Shown here piece after piece: positions 32,217 to 42,449 of a stretch of 64,000 bases of DNA. The position numbers were made by a program, and so were the translations under genes. Source of the DNA: Helicobacter pylori (GTDB lineage Bacteria > Campylobacterota > Campylobacteria > Campylobacterales > Helicobacteraceae); the NCBI RefSeq assembly GCF_001653455.1, contig NZ_CP011486.1, positions 186,001 through 250,000 on the forward strand, given 5' to 3'. The notes beneath the pieces were generated by a model. It searched no databases, had not been told where the DNA came from, and saw only the letters and a list, made by a program, of their open reading frames with translations. Position 1 is the stretch's first letter. The number at the start of each line of letters is the position of its first letter.

Positions 32217-32311
32217 TCTTTTTCCTATTCTAGTATGATTTTTCTAAAATCTTAGTTTTGAAAAAGTTTTATTGTAGCATGGAGGTTAGTAATTTTAAAG
32301 GGTAAAACACT

Positions 32312-33970
32312 ATGGAAAATCATTCGCATGCTAATACGCATACAGATACGCACACCGATGATAAGATCACTAAGATCGTGCGCTTGTTGGGGTTAATAGG
32401 GGGGGTGTTAATCGCGCTTATCATCTATTACGCTTTAAACGCTCAAATGCCTCATATTGTAGAAGAAATCCCCAAGCTTAATGCTTTAAATCATAAAGCG
32501 ATGCCTGTTGTGGCGGGGGTGGCTGTTTTAATGGGGATATGGTGGATGACAGAAGCCATTGACTTGCCTGCAACCGCGCTTTTACCTTTGGTGCTTTTTA
32601 GCGTCTTCAGCGTGGATCAATTCGCTAGCGTCAGTTCTTCTTACGCATCGCCCATTATTTTCCTTTTTATGGGAGGGTTTATTCTGGCTTTAAGCATGCA
32701 AAAATGGAATTTGCACACGCGCATTGCTTTAAGCATCATTCTATTGGTAGGCACAAGCCCTAGAAGGTTGATTTTAGGTTTTATGATCGCTACAGGCTTT
32801 TTGTCCATGTGGGTGAGCAATACCGCAACGGCGGTGATGATGTTTCCTGTTGGCATGAGCGTGTTGCAATTAGTCGCTAAGCTTGTGGGTAAAGAAAACG
32901 CTTCTAACCCAATTTTTAAAAAAGAAGAAATCACCAAAGCGCATGGGGGCATTATGAGTAATATTGCGCATAAGGGCAAAGATATTACCCAAGTGATTCA
33001 AGAAAAAACCACCATTTATCGCACGAATTTCAGTATTTGTTTGATGCTTGGCATCGCTTATTCCGCTTCCATTGGCTCTTTAGGCACTCTCATTGGCACG
33101 CCGCCTAACGCTTTATTGGCCGGCTATATGAAAACCGCTTTCAACATTGAAATTGATTTCGCTCAATGGATGGTGTTCGGGACGCCGTTAGCCTTTATCA
33201 TGCTTATTTTAGCGTGGCTCTTGCTCACTTATGTGATTTTCCCTTTAAAGATTAAAGAAATCCCGGGGGGTAAGGAAGTCGTTAGGCTAGAGTTAAACAA
33301 ATTAGGCCGTTTGAGTCAAGCGGAAATCTCTGTGGGGATTCTTTTTATCTTAGCGTCTTTAGGGTGGATTTTTTTAGATACGATTTTAAAATCTTGGGGC
33401 ATTAAGATAGATAAGATTGATTCGGTGATCGCTATGGGGGTTTCTGCGCTTTTATTCATTTTGCCCGCTAACAATCAGGGTGAAAGGCTCATTGAGTGGG
33501 ACACTGCCAAAAAACTCCCTTGGGACGTGTTGCTTTTATTTGGCGGAGGGTTAGCGTTGAGCGCGCAATTTTCTAAAACCGGGTTGAGTTTGTGGATCGG
33601 GCATTTGGTTTCTGGCTTTTCGCATTTACCGATTTTATTCATCATTGTTTTGGTTACTTTAATGGTCATTTTCTTAACCGAAATCACTTCCAACACCGCC
33701 ACCGCTGCAGCGTTTTTACCGGTGATTGGGGGGGTTGCGATGGGCATGGGCTATGAAAATCATCAGAGCTTGTTATTGACCATTCCTGTGGCCTTGAGCG
33801 CGACTTGCGCGTTCATGCTCCCTGTGGCCACCCCACCCAATGCGATAGCTTATGGCTCTGGGTATGTTAAAATAACGGATATGATTAAAGCCGGTTTGTG
33901 GCTCAATCTGGTAGGAGTTGTTTTGATCAGCGCGTTTAGCTATGGTTTAGTTTCATTGATTTTTAATTGA
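32312..33970 (+). CDS. DASS/SLC13-family sodium-coupled anion transporter
   Basis: Inner-membrane carrier of 552 residues with about a dozen hydrophobic segments, of the divalent anion:Na+ symporter family (dicarboxylates, sulfate or related anions). Family motifs SNTATAVMMFPVG and later SNTATAAAFLPVIGG are the two sodium/substrate loops, with GTPPNALLAGY and ATPPNAIAYGSGY as the repeat-related hairpins. The N-terminus is unusual: His/Thr/Asp-rich (NHSHANTHTDTHTDD), possibly metal-binding. Substrate cannot be told from sequence. Followed after 12 bases by cdsA and then dxr. Corresponds to HP0214. Confidence 0.92.
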   Translation: MENHSHANTHTDTHTDDKITKIVRLLGLIGGVLIALIIYYALNAQMPHIVEEIPKLNALNHKAMPVVAGVAVLMGIWWMTEAIDLPATALLPLVLFSVFSVDQFASVSSSYASPIIFLFMGGFILALSMQKWNLHTRIALSIILLVGTSPRRLILGFMIATGFLSMWVSNTATAVMMFPVGMSVLQLVAKLVGKENASNPIFKKEEITKAHGGIMSNIAHKGKDITQVIQEKTTIYRTNFSICLMLGIAYSASIGSLGTLIGTPPNALLAGYMKTAFNIEIDFAQWMVFGTPLAFIMLILAWLLLTYVIFPLKIKEIPGGKEVVRLELNKLGRLSQAEISVGILFILASLGWIFLDTILKSWGIKIDKIDSVIAMGVSALLFILPANNQGERLIEWDTAKKLPWDVLLLFGGGLALSAQFSKTGLSLWIGHLVSGFSHLPILFIIVLVTLMVIFLTEITSNTATAAAFLPVIGGVAMGMGYENHQSLLLTIPVALSATCAFMLPVATPPNAIAYGSGYVKITDMIKAGLWLNLVGVVLISAFSYGLVSLIFN

Positions 33971-33982
33971 TTAAGGAAGAAA

Positions 33983-34783
33983 GTGAAAGAAGGACTATTT
34001 AAAGAAAAGTCTCGTTACATTACAGGGGCTATTTTAATCATTGTGGCAGGCTTGATTTTGTATGCGGACAATTTGTTGTTGTTTTGGGCAGTTTTAGGGG
34101 GAATTTATGTGATAGGGTTTTCTGAAGCGTTAAGGTTGTTTCAAGTTAAAGCGGGCTTTAGTTTGTATCTCATTTTAGTGTTGTCATGGGTAGCGGCGTA
34201 TTTTAACGGGCGCCCTATAGAATGCGCTTTAATAGGCGCGATAGTCATGGCTAGCATCATCGCTTATCAAAAAACGCACCATAGCGAAGCCATTTTACCC
34301 TTTTTATACCCGGGTATTGGGTTTTTTGCGCTTTTTGGGGTTTATAAGGATTTTGGCGCAGTAGCGATCATTTGGCTTTTAGTCGTGGTGGTTGCAAGCG
34401 ATGTGGGGGCGTTTTTTGGAGGCAAGCTTTTAGGTAAAACCCCTTTCACGCCCACTTCACCGAATAAGACTTTAGAAGGTGCATTGATTGGCGTTGTTGC
34501 AGGGAGTGTTTTGGGGTCGTTTGTGGGCATGGGGAAATTGAGCGGAGGCTTTTTTATGGCGCTTTTCTTTAGTTTTTTAATCGCTCTTATGGCAGTGTTT
34601 GGGGATTTGTATGAAAGCTATTTGAAAAGAAAAGTTGGGATCAAAGATAGCGGTAAGATTTTACCCGGGCATGGGGGGGTTTTAGATAGATTGGATTCCA
34701 TGCTTTTTGGGGCTTTGAGCTTGCATGTGTTGTTGTATTTTTTAGAAGTTTGGAAAGAAACGGCGGTGTTTTTAGGGGATTGA
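33983..34783 (+). CDS. cdsA: Phosphatidate cytidylyltransferase
   Basis: Makes CDP-diacylglycerol from phosphatidate and CTP, the branch point for phosphatidylethanolamine, phosphatidylglycerol and cardiolipin. 266 residues with about seven membrane helices. GTG start at 33983 with AAGGAAG upstream. The C-terminal family signature is clear (DSGKILPGHGGVLDRLDSML). The stop is directly followed by the dxr ATG without a gap, so translation is coupled. Confidence 0.96.
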   Translation: MKEGLFKEKSRYITGAILIIVAGLILYADNLLLFWAVLGGIYVIGFSEALRLFQVKAGFSLYLILVLSWVAAYFNGRPIECALIGAIVMASIIAYQKTHHSEAILPFLYPGIGFFALFGVYKDFGAVAIIWLLVVVVASDVGAFFGGKLLGKTPFTPTSPNKTLEGALIGVVAGSVLGSFVGMGKLSGGFFMALFFSFLIALMAVFGDLYESYLKRKVGIKDSGKILPGHGGVLDRLDSMLFGALSLHVLLYFLEVWKETAVFLGD

Positions 34784-35875
34784 ATGGTTGTTTTAGGAAG
34801 CACCGGCTCTATTGGGAAAAACGCCCTAAAAATCGCAACAAAGTTTGGCGTAGAAATAGAAGCGTTGAGTTGCGGGAAAAATATCGCTTTAATCAATGAG
34901 CAAATCCAAGTTTTCAAGCCCAAGAAAGTGGCGATTTTAGATCCTAGCGATTTGAAATTCTTAGAGCCTTTGGGCGCGAAAGTGTTTGTGGGGCTAGATG
35001 GCATTGATGCGATGATAGAAGAGTGCGCTTCCAATTTAGTCCTTAACGCTATTGTGGGCGTGGCAGGATTGAAAGCGAGCTTTAAAAGCCTACAAAGGAA
35101 TAAAAAACTAGCCCTAGCGAATAAAGAAAGTTTAGTGAGTGCTGGGCATTTATTAGATGTTTCACAAATCACGCCCGTTGATAGCGAGCATTTTGGCTTG
35201 TGGGCGTTGTTGCAAAACAAGGCTTTAAAACCCAAATCTTTGATCATTAGCGCGAGTGGGGGGGCTTTTAGGGACACGCCTTTAGAATTAATCCCTACTC
35301 AAAGCGTTCAAAACGCACTCAAGCACCCTAATTGGAGCATGGGATCTAAAATCACCATTGATTCAGCGAGCATGGTCAATAAGCTTTTTGAAGTTTTAGA
35401 AACTTATTGGCTTTTTGGCACGTCTTTAAAGATTGATGCGCTCATTGAAAGGAATTCTATCGTGCATGCTTTGGTGGAGTTTGAAGATAATTCTATGATT
35501 GCGCATTTAGCGAGCGCGGACATGAAATTGCCCATAAGCTATGCGATTAACCCTAAATTAGCTTCTGTGAGCGCTTCCATTAAGCCTTTAGATTTATACG
35601 CTTTAGGCGCGATTAAGTTTGAGCCAATTGATTTAGAGCGCTACACTTTGTGGCGTTATAAAGATTTGCTGTTAGAAAACCCAAAGCTTGGGGTGGTATT
35701 GAATGCGAGCAATGAAGTCGCGATAAAGAAGTTTTTGAATCAAGAAATCGCCTTTGGAGGCCTTATTCAAATCATTTCTCAAGCCTTGGAATTATACGCT
35801 AAAATGCCTTTCAAGCTCTCTAGTTTAGACGAAGTGCTGGAATTAGACAAAGAAGTTAGGGAGCGTTTGGCCTAA
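34784..35875 (+). CDS. dxr: 1-deoxy-D-xylulose 5-phosphate reductoisomerase
   Basis: Second enzyme of the MEP isoprenoid pathway, 363 residues, NADPH and metal dependent, target of fosmidomycin. Features: N-terminal GSTGSIGKNAL dinucleotide motif, the LALANKESLVSAG stretch, metal motif PVDSEHFGLW, ISASGGAFRDTP substrate loop and GSKITIDSASMVNK. The ATG follows the cdsA stop at once. It supplies precursors for the polyprenyl synthase encoded at 59 kb. Confidence 0.97.
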   Translation: MVVLGSTGSIGKNALKIATKFGVEIEALSCGKNIALINEQIQVFKPKKVAILDPSDLKFLEPLGAKVFVGLDGIDAMIEECASNLVLNAIVGVAGLKASFKSLQRNKKLALANKESLVSAGHLLDVSQITPVDSEHFGLWALLQNKALKPKSLIISASGGAFRDTPLELIPTQSVQNALKHPNWSMGSKITIDSASMVNKLFEVLETYWLFGTSLKIDALIERNSIVHALVEFEDNSMIAHLASADMKLPISYAINPKLASVSASIKPLDLYALGAIKFEPIDLERYTLWRYKDLLLENPKLGVVLNASNEVAIKKFLNQEIAFGGLIQIISQALELYAKMPFKLSSLDEVLELDKEVRERLA

Positions 35876-35893
35876 AGTGTAGCAAGAGTGTAG

Positions 35894-35899
35894 TATAAT
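35894..35899 (+). promoter_or_regulatory. -10 box for the phase-variable glycosyltransferase
   Basis: TATAAT in GTAGTATAATAGGG, 42 bases before the ATG at 35941 and just after dxr, so the variable gene has its own promoter. Confidence 0.6.
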
Positions 35900-35940
35900 A
35901 GGGTTTTGCTTATGGTAGCGTTTGATTATTAGGAGTTTTT

Positions 35941-37090
35941 ATGGGATTAAAAAATGCAATCAAGGGTTTTATTAAAGAGAGGATGCCTTTTGTGGTGAGA
36001 TGTGTTCGTAGTTTTAAGGGGGTCAAAGACACTCATGATGGGAACGCTTATTATGAAATCAATCGTGAAATTAAGGAAATGTTAGACGCTAAAAAACTTC
36101 ATTCTCTTCAAGAAAAAGCTTTATTCAACCATGACCATCAAGAAAGCGTGTTTTTAGATATTGCCTCTTTAAATAATGAAAGTTTCATTGAACGCAACAA
36201 GAGTATTTATAAAAATAGTTCTTTTAATTATAATTATGGGGGGGGGGCATTTAGCAGATAGGATTATCCATCCCACTTTAACTTTACCCAATCCCACGCA
36301 TTCGGGTTATTTTGACTATGATCAAAAAAGTCAAAACCCTAAAAGCCCTTTAAACCCATGGGCTTTTATTAGAGTTAAAAATGAAATCCCCACCTTAGAA
36401 GAGAGTTTGTTTTCCATGCTTCCTGCCATTCAAAGGGGGGTCATTGGTTTTAATGATTGCAATGATGGATCTAAAGAAGTGGTTTTAGAATTTTGTAAAA
36501 AATTCCCTTCGTTTATCCCTATCAGCTATCCTTATGAAGTCATTCTAAAAAATTGCCCGAGTTTATGACACCAACTTTATCATTACTATAATTATGTGCT
36601 TTCTTTCATCCCTAAAAATGAGTGGGTTATTAAAATTGATGTCGATCATATCTATGACGCTAAGAAGCTTTATGAAAGTTTTTATATCCCCAAAAACACC
36701 AAAGAGGTTGTGATGTATTCACGCATTAATTTTGTGGTGCAAGATCTTGAAGTGTTTATTCGTAATGATGGGGATTTTGGGTTTTTAGACGCATGGGAAG
36801 ATCATTGGTTATTGTATAATGATTGTGAGCCTTTTGAAATTTGGCAACACAATGATGAGAGTTATGAAGTCCTAAAGCTTAAAGATAAACACCATATTAA
36901 AGATAGAGAAATGGTGCAATGGCATTTCCCTTTGGCTAAAAAGAGGCGAAACGCTATCGTTTATGATGATCTAATTCCTTTAAAAGAATTTAAAAAACGC
37001 CATGCCGATTTGATAGGCGCAAGGATTGAAGAAAGCATGTTAGATGAAAAGAGGATTTTAGAGATGTATCAAAAATTCCGCTTGCCTTAA
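35941..37090 (+). pseudogene. Phase-variable glycosyltransferase, off and with a stop codon (HP0217-like)
   Basis: A gene of about 380 codons in the LPS glycosyltransferase class. The first frame (MGLKNAIKGFIKERMPFVVR) runs into a G10 tract at 36238-36247 and then stops at about 36261. Past the tract the coding frame is shifted by one: [20 protein letters not shown], the motif [20 protein letters not shown] and [14 protein letters not shown] typical of a GT2-like fold, with [14 protein letters not shown] carrying a DxD. A G9 tract would put the two in frame. In addition a TGA at 36566-36568 interrupts the second part (CPSL then [11 protein letters not shown]), so even a tract change would not give full-length protein. 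The rest is open to 37090. Confidence 0.88.
36238..36247 (+). repeat. G10 phase-variation tract
   Basis: Run of ten Gs inside the glycosyltransferase coding sequence. Reading-frame analysis shows G10 is the off length and G9 (or G12) the on length. Confidence 0.92.
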
Positions 37091-37116
37091 ATTCGTTTTG
37101 ACGCTCAATAACCAAC

Positions 37117-37146
37117 TTTTACTAGGTTTAATTAAACCTAATAAAA
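37117..37146. terminator. Palindrome between convergent genes
   Basis: TAGGTTTAATTAAACCTA (37123-37140) is a perfect 18-base palindrome, extended by TTTTA on the left and TAAAA on the right. It sits between the converging glycosyltransferase and PEBP genes and could stop transcription from either side, although a clean T-run is missing. Confidence 0.5.
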
Positions 37147-37153
37147 ACGCAGT

Positions 37154-37705
37154 TTATTTCCTCACAAACTGCTTGTATAAAAATTCCTTCCTCCCTATGG
37201 CGATGATATGGTTGCGCATTTTGTCATGCAAATCGCCTAAGAAAAAAGGGGCTTTTAAAGCGAGTTTAGGAATATCTAAAGCATACACTTGGATAAGGTA
37301 ATGATGATCGCCATTAGGGGGCATGGGGCCGATATAAACGCTGTTGTTGAGGTTGGAGCGTTGTTTTTCGCTTTCATTGAGAGAGGAGCGCATAAAGCCT
37401 TGAGTGAGCGAATTGACCCCTTGAATAATCCTTTTATCCATCATGGAAGCATTTTCTTCTAAAACATTGTGAGGAATATTGCCCACAACCCAATGGACAA
37501 ACGGCATGCCACACACTTTTTGAGCGTCATGATCGATGAGCTCTAACGCATAGCTTTGAGCGCCTTCTACTTTTTGCCATGAGATTTTAGGCGAATAAGT
37601 GGGTAAGCCGTTTGGATTGAGAAAACCTCTAGGAGCGTTACCGCCAAATTTAGCGTCTAAATACCCTTGCGAATCGGTTTGAATCATTACTTCAAAAGTT
37701 TTCAT
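37154..37705 (-). CDS. YbhB/YbcL family (PEBP-like) protein
   Basis: 183-residue cytosolic protein of the phosphatidylethanolamine-binding/Raf kinase inhibitor family. Signature pieces: SPKISWQKVEGAQSYALELI, then DHDA, the ligand-pocket PFVHWVVGNIP, and YIGPMPPNGDHHYLIQVYAL. No signal peptide. The bacterial biochemical role is not settled. ATG at 37705; a candidate minus-strand -10 TACAAT lies at 37739-37744. Confidence 0.9.
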   Translation of the reverse strand: MKTFEVMIQTDSQGYLDAKFGGNAPRGFLNPNGLPTYSPKISWQKVEGAQSYALELIDHDAQKVCGMPFVHWVVGNIPHNVLEENASMMDKRIIQGVNSLTQGFMRSSLNESEKQRSNLNNSVYIGPMPPNGDHHYLIQVYALDIPKLALKAPFFLGDLHDKMRNHIIAIGRKEFLYKQFVRK

Positions 37706-37738
37706 TTTAAGCCCTTTTTTTGAAATTATTTTGTTCTT

Positions 37739-37744
37739 ATTGTA
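37739..37744 (-). promoter_or_regulatory. Candidate -10 for the PEBP-family gene
   Basis: TACAAT on the minus strand in TGTTACAATAAG, about 34 bases upstream of the ATG. Confidence 0.35.
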
Positions 37745-37849
37745 ACATATCGTGGGTTTTAAAATGCATGCGAATTTGGAGTATGATACTAGAATAATTA
37801 TTTTTAATAGTTAAACAACGATTTATTTTGGGTTATTACCATTGAAAGC

Positions 37850-38314
37850 ATGGAAAGTAAAATAAATCATTTGAGTGCCAAGATAGACGCACTATTGGAA
37901 CAGCAAAAAAGAGTGATTTCGCTACTAGAAACTTATTTGAGCGTTTATCCCACACCCCAAGAGGCTTCAAATAGGTTTTTTAAAAGCGTTAATCAAGGGA
38001 TGGAGTTGGCCCCAGAAATCGCTCAAGAAGATGAAGAAAAACGCCTTTATGTGTTGCAATACTTAAGCCATGTGGATATTACTAAAAACAAGCAGGACTC
38101 CCAGCTCAAAAAAGATTGTTTGGAATTTATCCAAAGGTTTAATATCCCAAAGCCCATTATCATCACCGCTCTTTATAACCTTAAAGGCATTAAGCCCACG
38201 AAAAAGGAAGTCGCAAAACAATTGCAAAAACTCTATGTGTGGGAGAAGCGTTACCAACAAGGGGGGATAGACGCTTTGAAAGACAGGCGTGGAAGACCCC
38301 TTAAAAAAACTTGA
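37850..38314 (+). CDS. Putative helix-turn-helix protein upstream of nifS
   Basis: 154-residue protein of unknown role. The first third is helical and coiled-coil-like (INHLSAKIDALLEQQKRVIS). The C-terminus looks like the helix-turn-helix found at the head of many transposases and related regulators: PTKKEVAKQLQKLYVWEKRY followed by QQGGIDALKDRRGRPLKK. No transposase catalytic domain follows, so it may be a domesticated DNA-binding protein or a short relic. The ATG has no obvious ribosome site. It is followed by a 165-base gap and nifS. Confidence 0.6.
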   Translation: MESKINHLSAKIDALLEQQKRVISLLETYLSVYPTPQEASNRFFKSVNQGMELAPEIAQEDEEKRLYVLQYLSHVDITKNKQDSQLKKDCLEFIQRFNIPKPIIITALYNLKGIKPTKKEVAKQLQKLYVWEKRYQQGGIDALKDRRGRPLKKT

Positions 38315-38440
38315 GCGAGTTTGTAGTGGCTTTGGTTTTAATGGAGGGATGTTCGCATTTCTCAAAATGTTTTTAAAATTCATCTTATTTTTAAGTTAAA
38401 ATTAAGAAAATATCTTGTATTTAATCATAATTTAACCTAG

Positions 38441-39643
<1,203 letters not shown>

Positions 39644-39664
39644 AATATTAATAAAGGAATTAAA

Positions 39665-40645
39665 ATGGCAAAACATGATTTAGTGGGATCAGCCCTTTGG
39701 GACGCGTATTCTAAAGAAGTTCAAAGGCGCATGGATAACCCTACGCATTTAGGGGTCATCACAGAAGAGCAGGCTAAAGCCAAAAACGCTAAGCTCATTG
39801 TGGCGGATTATGGCGCAGAAGCATGCGGGGATGCGGTGAGGTTGTATTGGCTTGTAGATGAAAGCACGGATACTATTATTGATGCGAAGTTTAAAAGCTT
39901 TGGCTGTGGGACTGCGATTGCAAGCTCGGACATGATGGTAGAATTGTGTCTGGGTAAAAGAGTCCAAGATGCGGTAAAAATCACGAATTTAGATGTGGAA
40001 AGAGGCTTAAGAGACGATCCGGACACGCCGGCTGTCCCTGGGCAAAAAATGCACTGCTCCGTGATGGCGTATGATGTGATCAAAAAAGCTGCCGGCATGT
40101 ATTTGGGGAAAAATGCTGAAGATTTTGAAGAAGAAATCATCGTGTGCGAGTGCGCTAGGGTGAGTTTAGGCACGATTAAAGAAGTGATCAGGCTCAATGA
40201 CTTAAAAAGCGTTGAAGAAATCACTAACTACACCAAAGCCGGGGCTTTTTGTAAAAGCTGCGTGAAACCCGGTGGGCATGAGAAAAGGGATTATTACTTG
40301 GTGGATATTCTTAAAGAAGTGCGCGAAGAAATGGAAGCTGAAAAACTTAAAGCCACCGCAAATAAATCCCAAAGTGGGGAGTTGGCTTTCAGGGAAATGA
40401 CAATGGTTCAAAAGATTAAGGCCGTGGATAAAGTCATTGATGAAAATATCCGCCCTATGCTTGTGATGGATGGGGGGGATTTGGAGATTTTAGACATTAA
40501 AGAAAGCGATGATTACATTGATGTGTATATCCGCTACATGGGGGCATGCGATGGGTGCATGAGCGCGACTACCGGAACTTTATTTGCCATTGAAAACGCC
40601 TTGCAAGAATTGTTGGATCGTAATATCAGGGTGTTACCCATTTGA
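39665..40645 (+). CDS. nifU: Fe-S cluster scaffold NifU
   Basis: Three-part scaffold protein of 326 residues. N-terminal IscU-like domain with cysteines in AEACGDAV, FGCGTAIASSD and GQKMHCSV; a central Bfd-like [2Fe-2S] domain with VCECARVSLGTIKEVI and GAFCKSCVKPGGH; and a C-terminal Nfu domain with MGACDGCMSATTGT. It builds clusters with sulfur from NifS, and Mrp (21.7 kb) and Nfu-type carriers pass them on. ATG with AAAGGA upstream. Confidence 0.97.
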   Translation: MAKHDLVGSALWDAYSKEVQRRMDNPTHLGVITEEQAKAKNAKLIVADYGAEACGDAVRLYWLVDESTDTIIDAKFKSFGCGTAIASSDMMVELCLGKRVQDAVKITNLDVERGLRDDPDTPAVPGQKMHCSVMAYDVIKKAAGMYLGKNAEDFEEEIIVCECARVSLGTIKEVIRLNDLKSVEEITNYTKAGAFCKSCVKPGGHEKRDYYLVDILKEVREEMEAEKLKATANKSQSGELAFREMTMVQKIKAVDKVIDENIRPMLVMDGGDLEILDIKESDDYIDVYIRYMGACDGCMSATTGTLFAIENALQELLDRNIRVLPI

Positions 40646-40710
40646 TGGGGTGGGGGTAAGGCATTCAACACTATTTGTTAGACGCTGTTTATGCTAAGAT
40701 GCTATTTTCG

Positions 40711-40723
40711 CTTAAAGCGATTT
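40711..40723. promoter_or_regulatory. Inverted repeat ahead of the RHH gene
   Basis: CGCTTAAAGCG with short flanking T-runs lies between the candidate -10 and the ATG of the ribbon-helix-helix gene. It could be an autoregulatory operator or the nifU terminator; sequence alone cannot tell. Confidence 0.3.
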
Positions 40724-40746
40724 TTGATGATGATTGAAGGAATTTG

Positions 40747-40980
40747 ATGGAAAACGACAAAAACACAGATGAAACGCACCTAAGGGCAACTAAAAATAAA
40801 CTAGGACGCAAACCAAAAACAGACGCTAATAAAAAAACTCGCGCTGTGAGCTTGTATTTTTCTGATGAGCAATACCAAAAACTAGAGAAAATGGCTAACG
40901 AAGAAGAAGAAAGCGTGGGATCTTATATCAAACGCTATATTTTGAAAGCTTTAAGAAAAATAGAGCAAAATGGCGCTTGA
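40747..40980 (+). CDS. Ribbon-helix-helix DNA-binding protein (HP0222-like)
   Basis: Small regulator of 77 residues. ATG at 40747 with GAAGGA upstream; a TTG just before is in frame. The basic N-terminus (LRATKNKLGRKPKTDANKK) is followed by a ribbon strand RAVSLYFSDEQYQKLEKMA and a second helix SVGSYIKRYILKAL, the ribbon-helix-helix pattern. The H. pylori homologue HP0222 has a known structure of this fold and has been connected with acid response (from memory). A TAAGAT box lies at 40695-40700, near a small inverted repeat TCGCTTAAAGCGA that could be an operator or hairpin. Confidence 0.82.
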   Translation: MENDKNTDETHLRATKNKLGRKPKTDANKKTRAVSLYFSDEQYQKLEKMANEEEESVGSYIKRYILKALRKIEQNGA

Positions 40981-41004
40981 TAACTTGCAACTTGTTTTAG
41001 TTTG

Positions 41005-41053
41005 GCTCTATGAGTTTTGCTATAAAACAAAGTAACCAAAACCCCATTTTAGC
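41005..41053 (-). repeat. Dispersed intergenic repeat, partial copy G
   Basis: On the minus strand it reads GCTAAAATGGGGTTTTGGTT then ACTTTGTTTTATAGCAAAAC and TCAT, matching only the first third of the family. The core and hairpin are missing. Confidence 0.5.
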
Positions 41054-41082
41054 TATTAGCTGTGTGATTAAAAAGAGATAGT

Positions 41083-42429
41083 TTGGCTAAAAAAACTTCT
41101 TTATTTGAGTGTCAGCATTGCGGTTTTACAAGCCCCAAATGGCTGGGTAAGTGCATTCAATGCAACGCATGGGAGAGTTTTATAGAGTTGAACCAAACCC
41201 AAAAAGAAGTTTTAAACACGCTTAAAAACCCGCTTTCAAAAGCGCAAAAAAGCGTTTCTATCGTGGAAATTGAGCATGAAGAAGTGGTGAAATTTTCTTC
41301 CACTCAAAGCGAGTTGGATATTGTTTTGGGTGGGGGGATCGCTAAAGGGGGGTTATATTTAGTGGGGGGGAGTCCTGGGGTGGGGAAATCCACTCTGCTT
41401 TTAAAAGTGGCTTCTGGGTTAGCCAAAAATAAGCAAAAGGTTTTGTATGTGAGCGGGGAAGAGAGCTTGAGCCAGATTAAAATGCGCGCCACTAGACTAG
41501 ATTGCATAGAAAAAGAATTGTATTTGCTTAATGAAATCAATTGGCCTGTGATTAAATCCAATATTGAAAGCGAGGATTATTTTGCTTGCGTGATTGATTC
41601 TATCCAAACGCTTTATTCGCCAGAAATTTCTTCAGCGCCCGGCTCTATTTCGCAAGTGCGAGAGATCACTTTTGAGCTCATGCGTTTGGCCAAAACAAGA
41701 GATATTGCTATTTTTATCATCGGCCATATCACTAAAGAAGGGAGCATCGCAGGCCCTAGAGTACTAGAGCATATGGTAGATAGCGTGCTGTATTTTGAGG
41801 GCGATCCCAGTAGGGAATTAAGGATTTTAAGGAGTTTTAAAAACCGCTTTGGCCCTACGAGTGAGATTGGGTTGTTTGAAATGAAAGAGCAGGGTTTGGT
41901 GAGCGCTAAAGAGGCTTCAAGCTTGTTTTTTTCCAAAGAAGAGCCTATGGAGGGGAGCGCGATTACCATTACTTTAGAAGGCTCAAGGGCGTTGATTTTA
42001 GAAATCCAGGCGTTAGTGAGCGAATGCAGTTTTGGAGCGCCCAAACGATTGGCGAACGGGTTTGACACCAACCGCCTTAACATGCTCATCGCTTTATTGG
42101 AAAAAAAGCTAGAAATCCCCTTAAACCGCCATGATGTGTTCATTAATGTGAGCGGAGGCATTAAAATCAGCGAGCCGGCTTGCGATTTGGCGGTCATTGC
42201 CAGCATCCTTTCAAGCTTTAAAAACAGAAAAATTGACAATAAAACCGCTTTTTTGGGTGAAGTGAGTTTGAATGGCAGGATTTTAGAAGCCCCTAATTTG
42301 AACGCCAGGTTGAAAGAAATGGAAAATTACGGGTTTTTAAAAGCCATTTTGCCTAAAAAACCCAGTCAAAAAACTTCCATCAAGTGCTATGAGGCCAATG
42401 TGGTGGGTAAGATTGTTGAATGGATGTAG
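41083..42429 (+). CDS. radA: DNA repair ATPase RadA/Sms
   Basis: RecA-related branch-migration ATPase and helicase for recombination repair, 448 residues; in H. pylori related to recombination during transformation. TTG start at 41083 giving the usual MAKKTSLFECQHCG; ribosome site weak (AGAG). N-terminal four-cysteine zinc finger (CQHCG and CIQCNAW), Walker A GGSPGVGKSTLL, the RadA motif FKNRFGPTSE, and a C-terminal Lon-like domain (SGGIKISEPACDLA). Ends just before a dispersed repeat. Confidence 0.95.
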   Translation: MAKKTSLFECQHCGFTSPKWLGKCIQCNAWESFIELNQTQKEVLNTLKNPLSKAQKSVSIVEIEHEEVVKFSSTQSELDIVLGGGIAKGGLYLVGGSPGVGKSTLLLKVASGLAKNKQKVLYVSGEESLSQIKMRATRLDCIEKELYLLNEINWPVIKSNIESEDYFACVIDSIQTLYSPEISSAPGSISQVREITFELMRLAKTRDIAIFIIGHITKEGSIAGPRVLEHMVDSVLYFEGDPSRELRILRSFKNRFGPTSEIGLFEMKEQGLVSAKEASSLFFSKEEPMEGSAITITLEGSRALILEIQALVSECSFGAPKRLANGFDTNRLNMLIALLEKKLEIPLNRHDVFINVSGGIKISEPACDLAVIASILSSFKNRKIDNKTAFLGEVSLNGRILEAPNLNARLKEMENYGFLKAILPKKPSQKTSIKCYEANVVGKIVEWM

Positions 42430-42449
42430 GGTTTTAATCCTAAAAAGTG

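Noticed and set aside
41360-41375. G7 run in radA as a phase-variation tract
   Set aside because: It encodes the glycine-rich ATP loop in frame and is short; the gene is intact and the run is explained by coding.
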